A stretch of DNA of 64,000 nucleotides from NCBI GenBank assembly GCA_023251555.1, contig JAHEYN010000013.1, forward strand, positions 1-64,000, given 5' to 3'. Below are positions 10,041 to 18,332 of the stretch, one piece after another (position 1 is the first letter of the stretch; each line of letters starts with the position of its first letter). This stretch comes from Bacteroidota bacterium (GTDB taxonomy: Bacteria; Bacteroidota; Bacteroidia; AKYH767-A; JAHEYN01). Under the pieces are notes generated by a model, which was not told the origin of the DNA, did not search any database, and worked only from the letters and a program-made list of their open reading frames with translations. A program made the translations under genes and the position numbers.

Positions 10041-10071
10041 TTGATCCGTTTTCAAAAAAAAGGTATATTTG
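10041..10071 (+). promoter_or_regulatory. Bacteroidota-type promoter, TTG-N20-TATATTTG
   Basis: TTG at 10041-10043 and TATATTTG at 10064-10071 are separated by 20 bp, matching the Bacteroidota primary sigma consensus (-33 TTG, -7 TAnnTTTG). Transcription would start near 10078, 36 bp before the ATG at 10114. This rules out the TTG at 10069 as a translation start, because it is part of the -7 box. Confidence 0.65.
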
Positions 10072-10113
10072 TTTAATACAGGGGCGGCACCCGATGCTAT
10101 CCGCCCATCTCAA

Positions 10114-12126
10114 ATGAAAATCACGAATATATTGGTATCAACCCCGGGGCATGTCCCGGACCCTCTTGTCCGCCGTAGCGGAACGCGAAGGCGGATTAAA
10201 GTTCTTCCCCCACTGTTACTGTGCCTTACCTGCTTATGCACCCATGGCCAGACCGCTTTCCAGGGCTTATACGGAAGCACGGCCGATGATGTCGGTTATG
10301 CAGTCCAGCAAACTGCAGACGGGGGATATATTATTGGCGGATACACAACCTCTTTTGCGGCAAGCGGTATGACGGATGCTTATTTAATCAGGACAGATGC
10401 AGGCGGTAATTACCTCTGGTCAAAAGTATACGGAGGCACCGGAAGCGACGCGGCTTACTCAGTTCAGCAGACAGCCGACGGGGGATTTATTATGGCCGGG
10501 TTTACCGACAGCTACAGCGGAACAGGCTACCAGGACGTGTATCTTATTAAGACCAATTCGGCAGGAAGCATCTCTGCCGGCCAGGGCTGGACAAAAACTT
10601 TCGGGGGAACCAACCACGATTACGCCAATATGGTGCGGCAAACAAGCGACGGGGGGTATGCAATCGCCGGAGCCACACGATCATACGGGGGCGGCATAGG
10701 AAATACATACGATGCTTACCTGCTGAAGACCTCTTCGGATGGCACACTGCTGTGGACAAAATGCTACGGTGGTACCGGATCTGAAAGCGCCAATGCTTTT
10801 GTCTCCACCACTGACGGGGGCTACATCCTTACAGGATTTGCAAATACCTATACGGGATATGATTATGACAGTTACCTGCTGAAAACCAATTCTGCCGGTG
10901 ATATCTCAGCAGGGTTGGGATGGGCCAAAACCTTCGGAGGAACCGGGGAAGAAAGCGGCGCAGCGGTCAGGCAGACAGCCGACGGAGGATACATTTTTAC
11001 CGGCTACACTACCGGGTTCGGGATATCGGGATCTTCGGCAATATACCTCGTCAAATGCAACTCCGGAGGCGGAATTTCATGGACAAAAATCATTGATGCA
11101 GGCTCAGGATCGGACAATATCCCATACTCCCTCTCACAAACTACTGACGGGGGATTTATTATCACCGGCTACACCAACGCTAATGCCTCTGGTTCACAGG
11201 ATATTTATCTTGTGAAAACCGCATCGGACGGTTCCCTGCAATGGAGGGAGTCATTCGGAGGAACAGGCGCTGATGACGAATGCGCTTACTCTGTTCAGCA
11301 AACTACAGACGGGGGATACATCCTTACCGGCTACACCATGAGCTTCAACGTAACAGGACAAGAACTATATTTAGTTAAAACCGATGCCAGCGGGGCCTCC
11401 GGAGGATGCAACCAGATCGCCTCTCCCAACCCCGCCTTAAGCTCCGGCGGGGGCGAAGGCTCCGGGGCCACCATGAGCTCGGGCGGAAGTTCCGGAACGG
11501 GCGGAACAGCCACCAGTGTCGCAACTGTGGCACAAACAGCTTGCGGTGCACTCCCGGTATCGGTGGTTTCATTCAAAGGAAAAGAACTTGACAACAGTAT
11601 AATTCTGGAATGGAAAACTATATCCGAAACCAACAGCAGTTATTTCCTGCTTGAGAAAAGCATTGACGGAATAAATTTTGAAACTGCCGGCAGAATGAAA
11701 GGAGCGGGTAATTCTACTGCTGAACATAATTATTCTATTACAGACCCTACCCCGTTTTCCGCTCTCTCCAGGCGGCAAGAGGCAGGGGAAGAGGTATTTT
11801 ACCGCCTGCAGCAGTTTGATTACGATGGACAAATCTCATACCGGGAAACAATTTCTGTAATGACAGAGGTAAAAGCCCTTGCTCTTAAAGTGTACCCCGG
11901 CCCGGAAGACGATAAAATCTATTTTGAGTTCTACGCTGCGGGAGATTCAGAGATAAGGTTCACAGTATCCGATATGCCGGGCCATACACTATTAAGTGAA
12001 ACTGCCGGCGGGGCACGGGGAAACAATAATTTCTCCCTCAGCACCCGCAGTCTCAGCCCCGGAATGTATCTCCTGGAGGTAAGCTCCCCGGCAAAAAGAA
12101 TGCAGGCAAAATTTTTAAAACAATAG
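10114..12126 (+). CDS. T9SS-secreted seven-repeat propeller-like protein
   Basis: A 670-residue exported protein. Seven repeats of about 50 residues follow the pattern QTxDGGYxxxGxT...DxYLxKT...GGTG between about residues 50 and 420, which suggests a seven-bladed propeller. A Gly/Ser-rich linker follows, then an immunoglobulin-like module (ILEWKTISETNSSYFLLEKS) and a T9SS type A sorting domain in the last 75 residues. Its motif reads YPGPEDD where YPNP is usual. The ATG at 10114 is chosen because the promoter box covers the earlier TTG. The signal peptide is odd: the n-region MKITNI is split from the hydrophobic core VLPPLLLCLTCL by about 23 residues encoded by a copy of dispersed repeat A, so export efficiency is uncertain. 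Confidence 0.8.
   Translation: MKITNILVSTPGHVPDPLVRRSGTRRRIKVLPPLLLCLTCLCTHGQTAFQGLYGSTADDVGYAVQQTADGGYIIGGYTTSFAASGMTDAYLIRTDAGGNYLWSKVYGGTGSDAAYSVQQTADGGFIMAGFTDSYSGTGYQDVYLIKTNSAGSISAGQGWTKTFGGTNHDYANMVRQTSDGGYAIAGATRSYGGGIGNTYDAYLLKTSSDGTLLWTKCYGGTGSESANAFVSTTDGGYILTGFANTYTGYDYDSYLLKTNSAGDISAGLGWAKTFGGTGEESGAAVRQTADGGYIFTGYTTGFGISGSSAIYLVKCNSGGGISWTKIIDAGSGSDNIPYSLSQTTDGGFIITGYTNANASGSQDIYLVKTASDGSLQWRESFGGTGADDECAYSVQQTTDGGYILTGYTMSFNVTGQELYLVKTDASGASGGCNQIASPNPALSSGGGEGSGATMSSGGSSGTGGTATSVATVAQTACGALPVSVVSFKGKELDNSIILEWKTISETNSSYFLLEKSIDGINFETAGRMKGAGNSTAEHNYSITDPTPFSALSRRQEAGEEVFYRLQQFDYDGQISYRETISVMTEVKALALKVYPGPEDDKIYFEFYAAGDSEIRFTVSDMPGHTLLSETAGGARGNNNFSLSTRSLSPGMYLLEVSSPAKRMQAKFLKQ
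10131..10198 (+). repeat. Dispersed repeat A, copy 2, inside a coding region
   Basis: Same unit as 8743-8810, here in frame within the first 30 codons of the propeller gene. The first hairpin reads CCGGGGC-AT-GTCCCGG, one Watson-Crick pair replaced by a G-T pair. The reading frame stays open through the whole copy. Confidence 0.85.
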
Positions 12127-12136
12127 CAGAAGCTAT

Positions 12137-12165
12137 CTCAAAAATATGTTTCAGGCGTTTTCAAG
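12137..12165 (-). repeat. 29 bp end fragment of MITE-like repeat C
   Basis: These 29 bases are the exact reverse complement of 46063-46091, the right end of the 147 bp element at 45945-46091, including its terminal CTCAAAAATAT. The fragment ends immediately before the ATG of the methyltransferase gene. Confidence 0.8.
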
Positions 12166-13128
12166 ATGGCACTGAGGGAGCCCTTTTCACGGTTAGATGA
12201 CAATCCTGCCTTACGCAAAAAGATACTTCCCTGCTGCAGGCTGAAACCCGGAGAGATCTGGACAGATAAAAAATCCGGGCACAAAGTGGGAGTGCTGGAC
12301 GCCTGTTCACGGAAAGATATACAGCAGTTGTTTAAAAATGAGAAGGCTGCGCTGGCCATACAGGATCCCCCGTACAACGTGGCGGTGGGAAATAAAAGCA
12401 CGGGAAACCTTTTCAAGATTGATACTGCCGGGTATTCTGAATTTTCCAGGCAGTGGATGGAAAATACCCTCTGTGTCCTTAACAGTTCCGCCAGCCTGTA
12501 TGTATGGCTGGGTGCGGATCAGAAAGAACACTTCCAGCCGCTTGCAGATTTTATTATGCTCATGCGGAACTTCCCGGAACTCCGCTCCCGCAGCCTTATC
12601 ACCATGCGGAACCAGAGAGGCTACGGGACACAGAAAAACTGGATGGCAGTGCGGCAGGAATGTCTTTACTATACCAGGGGAACGCCTGTCTTTAACATTC
12701 AGGCAGAATATACTGCAATCCCCAGGATCCTCAGGGGGTATTATAAAGAAGTGAATGGGAGCAGAACAGATAACGCTGCAAGGAGCAAATCAGAAAATAT
12801 CAGGGCGGGAAACGTATGGGTGGATATACAGCAGGTTTTTTACCGCATGGCCGAGAATATGCCGGGGTGCTATGCACAAAAGCCCCTGAAAGCAATTGAA
12901 CGGATTATGCTGGCAAGCAGCAGGCCCGGCGACCTGGTAACAGATTTTTTTTCCCATGCGGGAACTACGCTCCTCGCAGGAGAAATACACGGAAGAAAGG
13001 TCTTCACTTTTGATACGGATCCCGTTTATGCCGAACTCACTATCCGCAGGCTGGAACATTTCAGGGGAACAGGAAAAACCGGGTTCCAGTGCGCAAACCC
13101 TTTCCCGGAAGCGGAAAAGAAAGTCTGA
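12166..13128 (+). CDS. Orphan N4/N6 DNA methyltransferase
   Basis: Site-specific DNA methyltransferase of the amino (adenine-N6 or cytosine-N4) type. The 320-residue protein has catalytic motif IV as DPPYN at residues 67-71 and the SAM-binding region FFSHAGTTLLAGE with FTFDTDPVYAE near 258-290. Motif IV before motif I indicates the beta-class arrangement. No restriction endonuclease or specificity subunit is adjacent, so it is either solitary (regulatory, phage-derived) or an orphan of a lost restriction system. Its ATG directly abuts the end of a fragment of repeat C, which would therefore supply the leader. Target sequence cannot be predicted. Confidence 0.85.
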   Translation: MALREPFSRLDDNPALRKKILPCCRLKPGEIWTDKKSGHKVGVLDACSRKDIQQLFKNEKAALAIQDPPYNVAVGNKSTGNLFKIDTAGYSEFSRQWMENTLCVLNSSASLYVWLGADQKEHFQPLADFIMLMRNFPELRSRSLITMRNQRGYGTQKNWMAVRQECLYYTRGTPVFNIQAEYTAIPRILRGYYKEVNGSRTDNAARSKSENIRAGNVWVDIQQVFYRMAENMPGCYAQKPLKAIERIMLASSRPGDLVTDFFSHAGTTLLAGEIHGRKVFTFDTDPVYAELTIRRLEHFRGTGKTGFQCANPFPEAEKKV

Positions 13129-13138
13129 AGCGAAAAAA

Positions 13139-14587
13139 TCACCCGTTTATTTTTATGCACACGTTTTTTTCTTCCGTGAAAAACCTCAGGGCCTCAAAGC
13201 CTCCTTCTCTTCCGAGGCCGGAATGTTTCATCCCGCCGAAGGGGGTCCGGAGGTCGCGCAGCAGCCAGCAGTTTATCCAGATAATACCTGCATGCAGCCT
13301 TGCTGCCATACGGTGCGCCCGCGGCAGATTTTCCGTCCACACCGTAGCCGACAGGCCATATACCGTACTGTTGGCGTACTTCAGCACTTCTTCTTCGGAA
13401 TCAAAAGGAGTAAGCGTAACCACGGGCCCGAAGATCTCCTCCTGGTTAGTCCTGCAGTTATAGGGGAGATTCTCTATGACTGTGGGCTCAATAAAATATC
13501 CTTTCTCACAGCGCCCCTGCACCATCACCGGATTCCCTCCGGCAATGATTTTACCACCCTCTTCCTTTGCAAGCGCTATGTATGACAATATCTTTTCATA
13601 ATGCTGCTTTGAAGCAATGGCACCCAGGCTGCTGTCATCATGCAGCGGATCTCCCGTCTTCATCTTTTTAACTTTTTCCAAAAAAGACGATTTGAATTTT
13701 TCGTAGATGGGACGCTCAATGAAAATCCGCGATCCGCAAAGGCAGATTTCCCCCTGGTTGGAAAAAGATGATTTGATACTGGTGCTGAGCGCATGTTCAA
13801 AATCACAGTCGGCGAAAATGATGTTCGGGTTTTTCCCCCCCAGTTCCAGGGAGAGTTTCTTAAACATGGGTGCGGCGGCGGCATAGATCTCCGCTCCTGT
13901 TTTTGTCCCGCCGGTGAATGACACCAGCGGGATACGCGGGTGAGCGGCAATAGCTGCTCCGACTTTGTTTCCATAACCGTGAACAACGTTCAGCACACCG
14001 GGTGGAAGGCCTGCTTCATTGCATAATGCGGATAACATGAATGCCGTCATGGGGGAGACCTCGGAAGGCTTCGCTACCACACAGTTGCCTGCCGCGAGCG
14101 CAGGGGCTATCTTCCAGGTGAACAGGTACAGGGGAAGATTCCAGGGGGAGATGCAGCCTGCAACACCGGCGGGAGAACGCAGGGTGTAATTGAGGATCTT
14201 GTCTTCCATGGGATGCGCTTCCGAATGGAAGTGCAGTATCCCGGTAGCATAGAAATGAAAATTGGCTATGGCACGCGGGATGTCAATGGATTTGGCAAGC
14301 CATACAGGCTTCCCATTATCAGTGGATTCCGCCAGCGCAAAGCTGTCAAGCCTTTCTCTGATGAGCTCAGAGATGCGGATTAAAATTTCAGAGCGCTTTG
14401 CAGCAGGGAGGCCGGACCAGGCAGGAAAAGCCTTTTCCGCTGCTGTCACTGCAACTTCCACATCACGGCCATCCGAGTCGGGAATAAGAGAATAAACCTC
14501 TCCCGTGGCAGGGCTGATATTCTCAATCCATTTTCCTGAAAGGGAATCGCGTAAGTTCCCGTTGATATAATTTTTTATTTTTTCCAT
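13139..14587 (-). CDS. Aldehyde dehydrogenase, ALDH8 / 2-aminomuconate semialdehyde type
   Basis: NAD(P)-dependent aldehyde dehydrogenase of 482 residues in the cytoplasm. The catalytic Cys lies in NQGEICLCGSR, the general-base Glu in LSLELGGKNPN, and the dinucleotide loop reads FTGGTKTGAEI. The C-terminal signature INCWLLRDLRTPFGGMKHSG closely matches the ALDH8A1 / 2-aminomuconate (2-hydroxymuconate) semialdehyde dehydrogenase group, which acts in tryptophan (kynurenine) or aromatic ring degradation. No other gene of either pathway is nearby, so the substrate is inferred. ATG 14587 (MEKIKNYINGN) is preferred over 18 upstream codons lacking conservation. It converges with the DNA methyltransferase gene, 10 bp apart. 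Confidence 0.88.
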   Translation of the reverse strand: MEKIKNYINGNLRDSLSGKWIENISPATGEVYSLIPDSDGRDVEVAVTAAEKAFPAWSGLPAAKRSEILIRISELIRERLDSFALAESTDNGKPVWLAKSIDIPRAIANFHFYATGILHFHSEAHPMEDKILNYTLRSPAGVAGCISPWNLPLYLFTWKIAPALAAGNCVVAKPSEVSPMTAFMLSALCNEAGLPPGVLNVVHGYGNKVGAAIAAHPRIPLVSFTGGTKTGAEIYAAAAPMFKKLSLELGGKNPNIIFADCDFEHALSTSIKSSFSNQGEICLCGSRIFIERPIYEKFKSSFLEKVKKMKTGDPLHDDSSLGAIASKQHYEKILSYIALAKEEGGKIIAGGNPVMVQGRCEKGYFIEPTVIENLPYNCRTNQEEIFGPVVTLTPFDSEEEVLKYANSTVYGLSATVWTENLPRAHRMAARLHAGIIWINCWLLRDLRTPFGGMKHSGLGREGGFEALRFFTEEKNVCIKING

Positions 14588-14685
14588 AAACGCAGGGATT
14601 GGGGTGAAAACGGATGCAGGCTTAAAGATATGAATTAGCACAACTCATCTCAAAAACTTTTTGCAGGCAGGAAAAGTGTGCCCGG

Positions 14686-17169
14686 CTACTCATGAAAGTA
14701 AACTCTTTTCACCCGGCGGGAAATAGTTGTAAGCACTTCGTAGGGGATGGTCCCAAGGTCTTTTGCAAATTGTGTTACCGGGTACCCGTTGCCGAACACA
14801 GTGACCTCATCCCCTTCCTGTGCGGGGATATCGGTGATGTCAAGCATACACATATCCATACATACATTCCCCACGACAGGGGCAAATTTCCCGTTTACGA
14901 TCATCTTTCCGGCTCCGTTGCTCATCCGGCGGCTGAGCCCGTCAGCGTAGCCGATGCCTACAGTAGCTATCTGCATATTGGACGCTGCCACAGCCTTCCT
15001 GCTGTATCCGATACTCTCGTGCGCAGGAATATTTTTTATCTGTGAAATCGTTGTTTTCAAAGATGCCACCTGCTGAAGCTGCTGCTGTTCATGTTCGGCG
15101 GGAGCAACTCCATAGAGGCCGATGCCGATGCGCACCATCTCAAACTGCGCCTCGGGGAAACGCAATATGCCGGCGGAGTTGAGTATATGCCGGTAAATGG
15201 GGTAAGGGAAGTGCCGCAGGATCTCCCCGCTCATCTGCGTAAAACGCTCAACCTGTTCATTTGTAAATGCATCATGTTCACGCTCATCGCTGCCGGCAAG
15301 GTGGGAAAAGACAGATTGTATCTTTAGTTCTTTGTGATTCTGCATGCGCACAATCAGCTCACTGATATCCTCTTCTTCGAAGCCGAGGCGGTGCATCCCC
15401 GTGTCAATTTTGAGATGGACGGGAAATCCGTTACCCTCATGTTTTTTCACAGCCTCTGCATAGCGGGTAAGCCCACGGAAACTGTATATCTCCGGCTCGA
15501 GCGAGTAGCTGATAATGGCATCAAGGCTTTGCTCCTCAGGGTTCATGACCATGATGGGAAGCGTGATACCGGCCTTGCGCAGCTCAACACCTTCATCAGC
15601 ATAGGCAACAGCGAGGTAGTCAACACGATGAAACTGCAGGATGCCGGCAATCTCAAAAATACCGCTTCCGTATGAAGAGGCCTTCACCATTGCCATCACC
15701 CTGGTGGAGGGTTTGATTCTCGCCCGATAATAATTCAGGTTATGAATGACCGCATTGAGATTAATCTCAAGTATGGTTTCATGGGTTTTCTGCTGCAGCA
15801 GTTTGCTTATCTCTTCAAATCCGAATACCCTGGCTCCTTTAAGAAGAATGGCTTCGTCATGAAACTGCCCGGCAGGATGGGTTTTGAGAAATTCTCCGGT
15901 AGACCGGTAAAAACCGGATTCTGTTTTAAACTGTCCGGCCTGCCTGCTGATGGCATCGCCAATACCTATAAGCCGTGTAACTCCTTTCCTGGCAATCATT
16001 TCGGCAACTTCCCCGTACAGGGCTTCCTCATTTTTTCCGCTTTGGAGTATGTCCGAAAGGATAACGGTCTTTTTGTTATGCTGCTTTTGCTGGTTAAGGA
16101 AATCCAGTGCAATGGCGAGGGAGCCGAGGTCAGAATTGTAAGTATCATTGATAACCGAACAGTTGTTGGCTCCTTCTTTCATTTCCAGCCTCATCGCCAC
16201 AGGGGTGAGCAGAAGCATCCTGGCGGCAATCTCTTTGTTCTCATATCCCAGCAGGAGCATCATCGCCCAGCAATGGATGGCATTTTCAATGGAAGCCTCG
16301 TCAGAGAAAGGAATGGTGATTTCAATAAAATCATTGTTATAAACACCCTGTATATGTGTCTCCTGGCTCCCGCTGCTTACCCTTCCTATCTGGAGAGATG
16401 CTTTCATTTTCCTTGACCAGCTGAAAAGTTTTATGCCCGCGGGAAGAACACCGGCACGCATTACTTGCTCATCCATGGATGCGTAATCCCTGCAATAGAT
16501 AAGAGTTTCGCAAGTACGGAACAACTTCAGCTTCTCGGCAATCTTCTGCTCCTGTCCGGTAAAATTTTCATCATGGGGCTGACCGATATTAGTAACCAGG
16601 CCAATGTCAGGTCTGATTATTTCCGCAAGTTTTTCCATCTCCCCCGGCTTTGAAATGCCCGCCTCGAAAATGGCAAAGTTATGGCCGCTGCCCATCTGCC
16701 ATACGGAAAGAGGAACACCCACCTGGGAGTTATAACTTTTGGGGCTGCGGACGATATTCCTGTCGGTGTCCATCAGCTGATAAAGCCATTCTTTTACAAC
16801 CGTCTTCCCGTTGCTTCCCGTGATGCCGGCTACCGGAATCTTAAACTGGCTGCGGTGGTACGAAGCAAGCCGCTGCAAAGCATCCAGGGTGTTTTTTACA
16901 CAGATGAAATTAGCCCTCAGGCTCCTGTGCTGTTCACTGAAGTCAGATACAACAAAGTTGACAACCCCTTTCTCATAAAGATCAGGAATGTAATGGTGGC
17001 CGTCCGACCGCTCTCCTTTCAGGGCGAAGAAGAGTGCGGTTTCCGGGGCCATTACCTTGCGGCTGTCGGTTGAAAGATCATGTATAAGAGTTTTTTCCCG
17101 GTTGTTAAAAACAGCCTGTCCACCGGTAATCTCCGCTATGGTACTTATATGGTATGGAGTAAATGGCAT
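14686..17169 (-). CDS. Bifunctional MurF / alanine racemase
   Basis: An 827-residue fusion. The N-terminal half (about 1-455) is UDP-N-acetylmuramoyl-tripeptide:D-Ala-D-Ala ligase with ATP loop GITGSNGKTVVKEW near residue 115 and the Mur ligase string NDTYNSDLGSL. The C-terminal half (about 465-827) is PLP-dependent alanine racemase with the lysine in VMAMVKASSYGSG near residue 495, the IGYSRKAV loop containing the second catalytic Tyr, and a C-terminal GNVCMDMCMLDI strand. Together they make D-Ala and add D-Ala-D-Ala to the peptidoglycan precursor. This fusion is characteristic of Bacteroidota. All key residues appear present. It stands alone, 45 bp upstream (in transcription order) of nothing obviously related. 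Confidence 0.95.
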   Translation of the reverse strand: MPFTPYHISTIAEITGGQAVFNNREKTLIHDLSTDSRKVMAPETALFFALKGERSDGHHYIPDLYEKGVVNFVVSDFSEQHRSLRANFICVKNTLDALQRLASYHRSQFKIPVAGITGSNGKTVVKEWLYQLMDTDRNIVRSPKSYNSQVGVPLSVWQMGSGHNFAIFEAGISKPGEMEKLAEIIRPDIGLVTNIGQPHDENFTGQEQKIAEKLKLFRTCETLIYCRDYASMDEQVMRAGVLPAGIKLFSWSRKMKASLQIGRVSSGSQETHIQGVYNNDFIEITIPFSDEASIENAIHCWAMMLLLGYENKEIAARMLLLTPVAMRLEMKEGANNCSVINDTYNSDLGSLAIALDFLNQQKQHNKKTVILSDILQSGKNEEALYGEVAEMIARKGVTRLIGIGDAISRQAGQFKTESGFYRSTGEFLKTHPAGQFHDEAILLKGARVFGFEEISKLLQQKTHETILEINLNAVIHNLNYYRARIKPSTRVMAMVKASSYGSGIFEIAGILQFHRVDYLAVAYADEGVELRKAGITLPIMVMNPEEQSLDAIISYSLEPEIYSFRGLTRYAEAVKKHEGNGFPVHLKIDTGMHRLGFEEEDISELIVRMQNHKELKIQSVFSHLAGSDEREHDAFTNEQVERFTQMSGEILRHFPYPIYRHILNSAGILRFPEAQFEMVRIGIGLYGVAPAEHEQQQLQQVASLKTTISQIKNIPAHESIGYSRKAVAASNMQIATVGIGYADGLSRRMSNGAGKMIVNGKFAPVVGNVCMDMCMLDITDIPAQEGDEVTVFGNGYPVTQFAKDLGTIPYEVLTTISRRVKRVYFHE

Positions 17170-17213
17170 TGATCCTCCCGGCGCGGCTTACCGGGTAATA
17201 AAAAGTTCAGATG

Positions 17214-18317
17214 TCAATGCACCACTGTTAATTTACCTGTGCAGATCCCTGTTGCTGTTGTGAGGGTATAATAGTAGAAGCCCCTGTGAAGAGAAGCCAC
17301 ATCCAGCCCCAGGCGATGCTTTCCTGCAGGAAGAACCCCTCCCTTAATTTCCTGTACTGTCTTTCCTGTAACATCCCGCAGGGTGACACTTACGGCCGAA
17401 GCCCGGTCCAGTTGATAATCAAAAGAGACATTGCTGCCGCAGGGATTAGGGAAAGCCTGCAGAAGAAGCGACCCCTCTGAAGCTGATTGTTTCCCGGTAC
17501 CTGCGTTTCCCCCTGCATCGAGTTGCACTACCGGGAACACGCCAAGTGCCACATCCATTCCCCAGCCCCCGCCAACTGTATCCCCGAAAGAATGAAAAGA
17601 ATTATCGCTCCACTGTGAAAAACAATAATTGATGGCATAAGGAAAATCCCCGCTGGTGCCTGGCCCGTCGGCCTGGGTGGGATCTGTAGTGGTGAGAAGA
17701 GCGGCGTAGTGAGTAATACTGGTGGCTCCGTAATAAATTTTTATCCCTGCCCAGAATACCCGGCTGGAAGGGATTGCCACAGGAGATGAAAAAACTGCTT
17801 TGGTGTAGACTCCTGTAAAAGTTCCTGCAGAATCCATGGCATTTACAATATCCGTTATGAGCACATCCTGGGTTGCAAGTTCATTGCCGGGAACCCCGTT
17901 GTTGTCATCCCAGATGGTAGCGGTAATAGCATCATTGGGGTTGACACCGGGAATGGCAATGCAGTAAAGAAGCAGTTCGGAAATGGTTCCCGTGCTGCTT
18001 ACGCCGTAGGCAGTGTCAAATTTCTGCATGAAAGCCGCGTCTTTATATATGTTATGACCGGCAAGAAAACTTTCATTCTGGCCGTTGCCGTCAAGATCCG
18101 CCGTATAGATAACCGGGGTTCCCGTGAAATGGGACCTCAGGGTATCCGTAACCGATGCCGGGTCGGGCAGCACCTGGGGGTTTATCATTTTGCTCTCAGC
18201 GCTTCCTGCAGACAAAGGGAAAACTTCCGGAGTTGCGGGACTCCGCCTGATGAAGGATTGTGCAAAGGCGGCGGAGCAGGCCGACAGGCTGATAAGAAGA
18301 ATGTAAATTTTTTTCAT
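17214..18317 (-). CDS. T9SS-secreted protein of unknown function
   Basis: A 367-residue exported protein with signal peptide MKKIYILLISLSACSAAFAQ. The middle resembles beta-sandwich secreted proteins (ATIWDDNNGVPGNELATQDV, SRVFWAGIKIYYG), a form often annotated in this phylum only as a T9SS cargo. The C-terminal 80 residues are a type A sorting domain: AFPNPCGSNVSFDY, LRDVTGKTV, then HRGFYYYTLTT. It is followed on the same strand, upstream, by another T9SS cargo (18333-20072) with only 15 bp between them, so the two are probably co-transcribed. The specific role is unknown. Confidence 0.75.
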   Translation of the reverse strand: MKKIYILLISLSACSAAFAQSFIRRSPATPEVFPLSAGSAESKMINPQVLPDPASVTDTLRSHFTGTPVIYTADLDGNGQNESFLAGHNIYKDAAFMQKFDTAYGVSSTGTISELLLYCIAIPGVNPNDAITATIWDDNNGVPGNELATQDVLITDIVNAMDSAGTFTGVYTKAVFSSPVAIPSSRVFWAGIKIYYGATSITHYAALLTTTDPTQADGPGTSGDFPYAINYCFSQWSDNSFHSFGDTVGGGWGMDVALGVFPVVQLDAGGNAGTGKQSASEGSLLLQAFPNPCGSNVSFDYQLDRASAVSVTLRDVTGKTVQEIKGGVLPAGKHRLGLDVASLHRGFYYYTLTTATGICTGKLTVVH

Positions 18318-18332
18318 GGTTGTGTGTGTTAA

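Noticed and set aside
10069..10113. TTG start for the propeller gene
   Set aside because: The TTG is the end of the promoter box TATATTTG, so it would not be transcribed in full.
16681..17073. Plus-strand frame opposite murF
   Set aside because: Shadow frame; MurF motifs on the minus strand are unambiguous.
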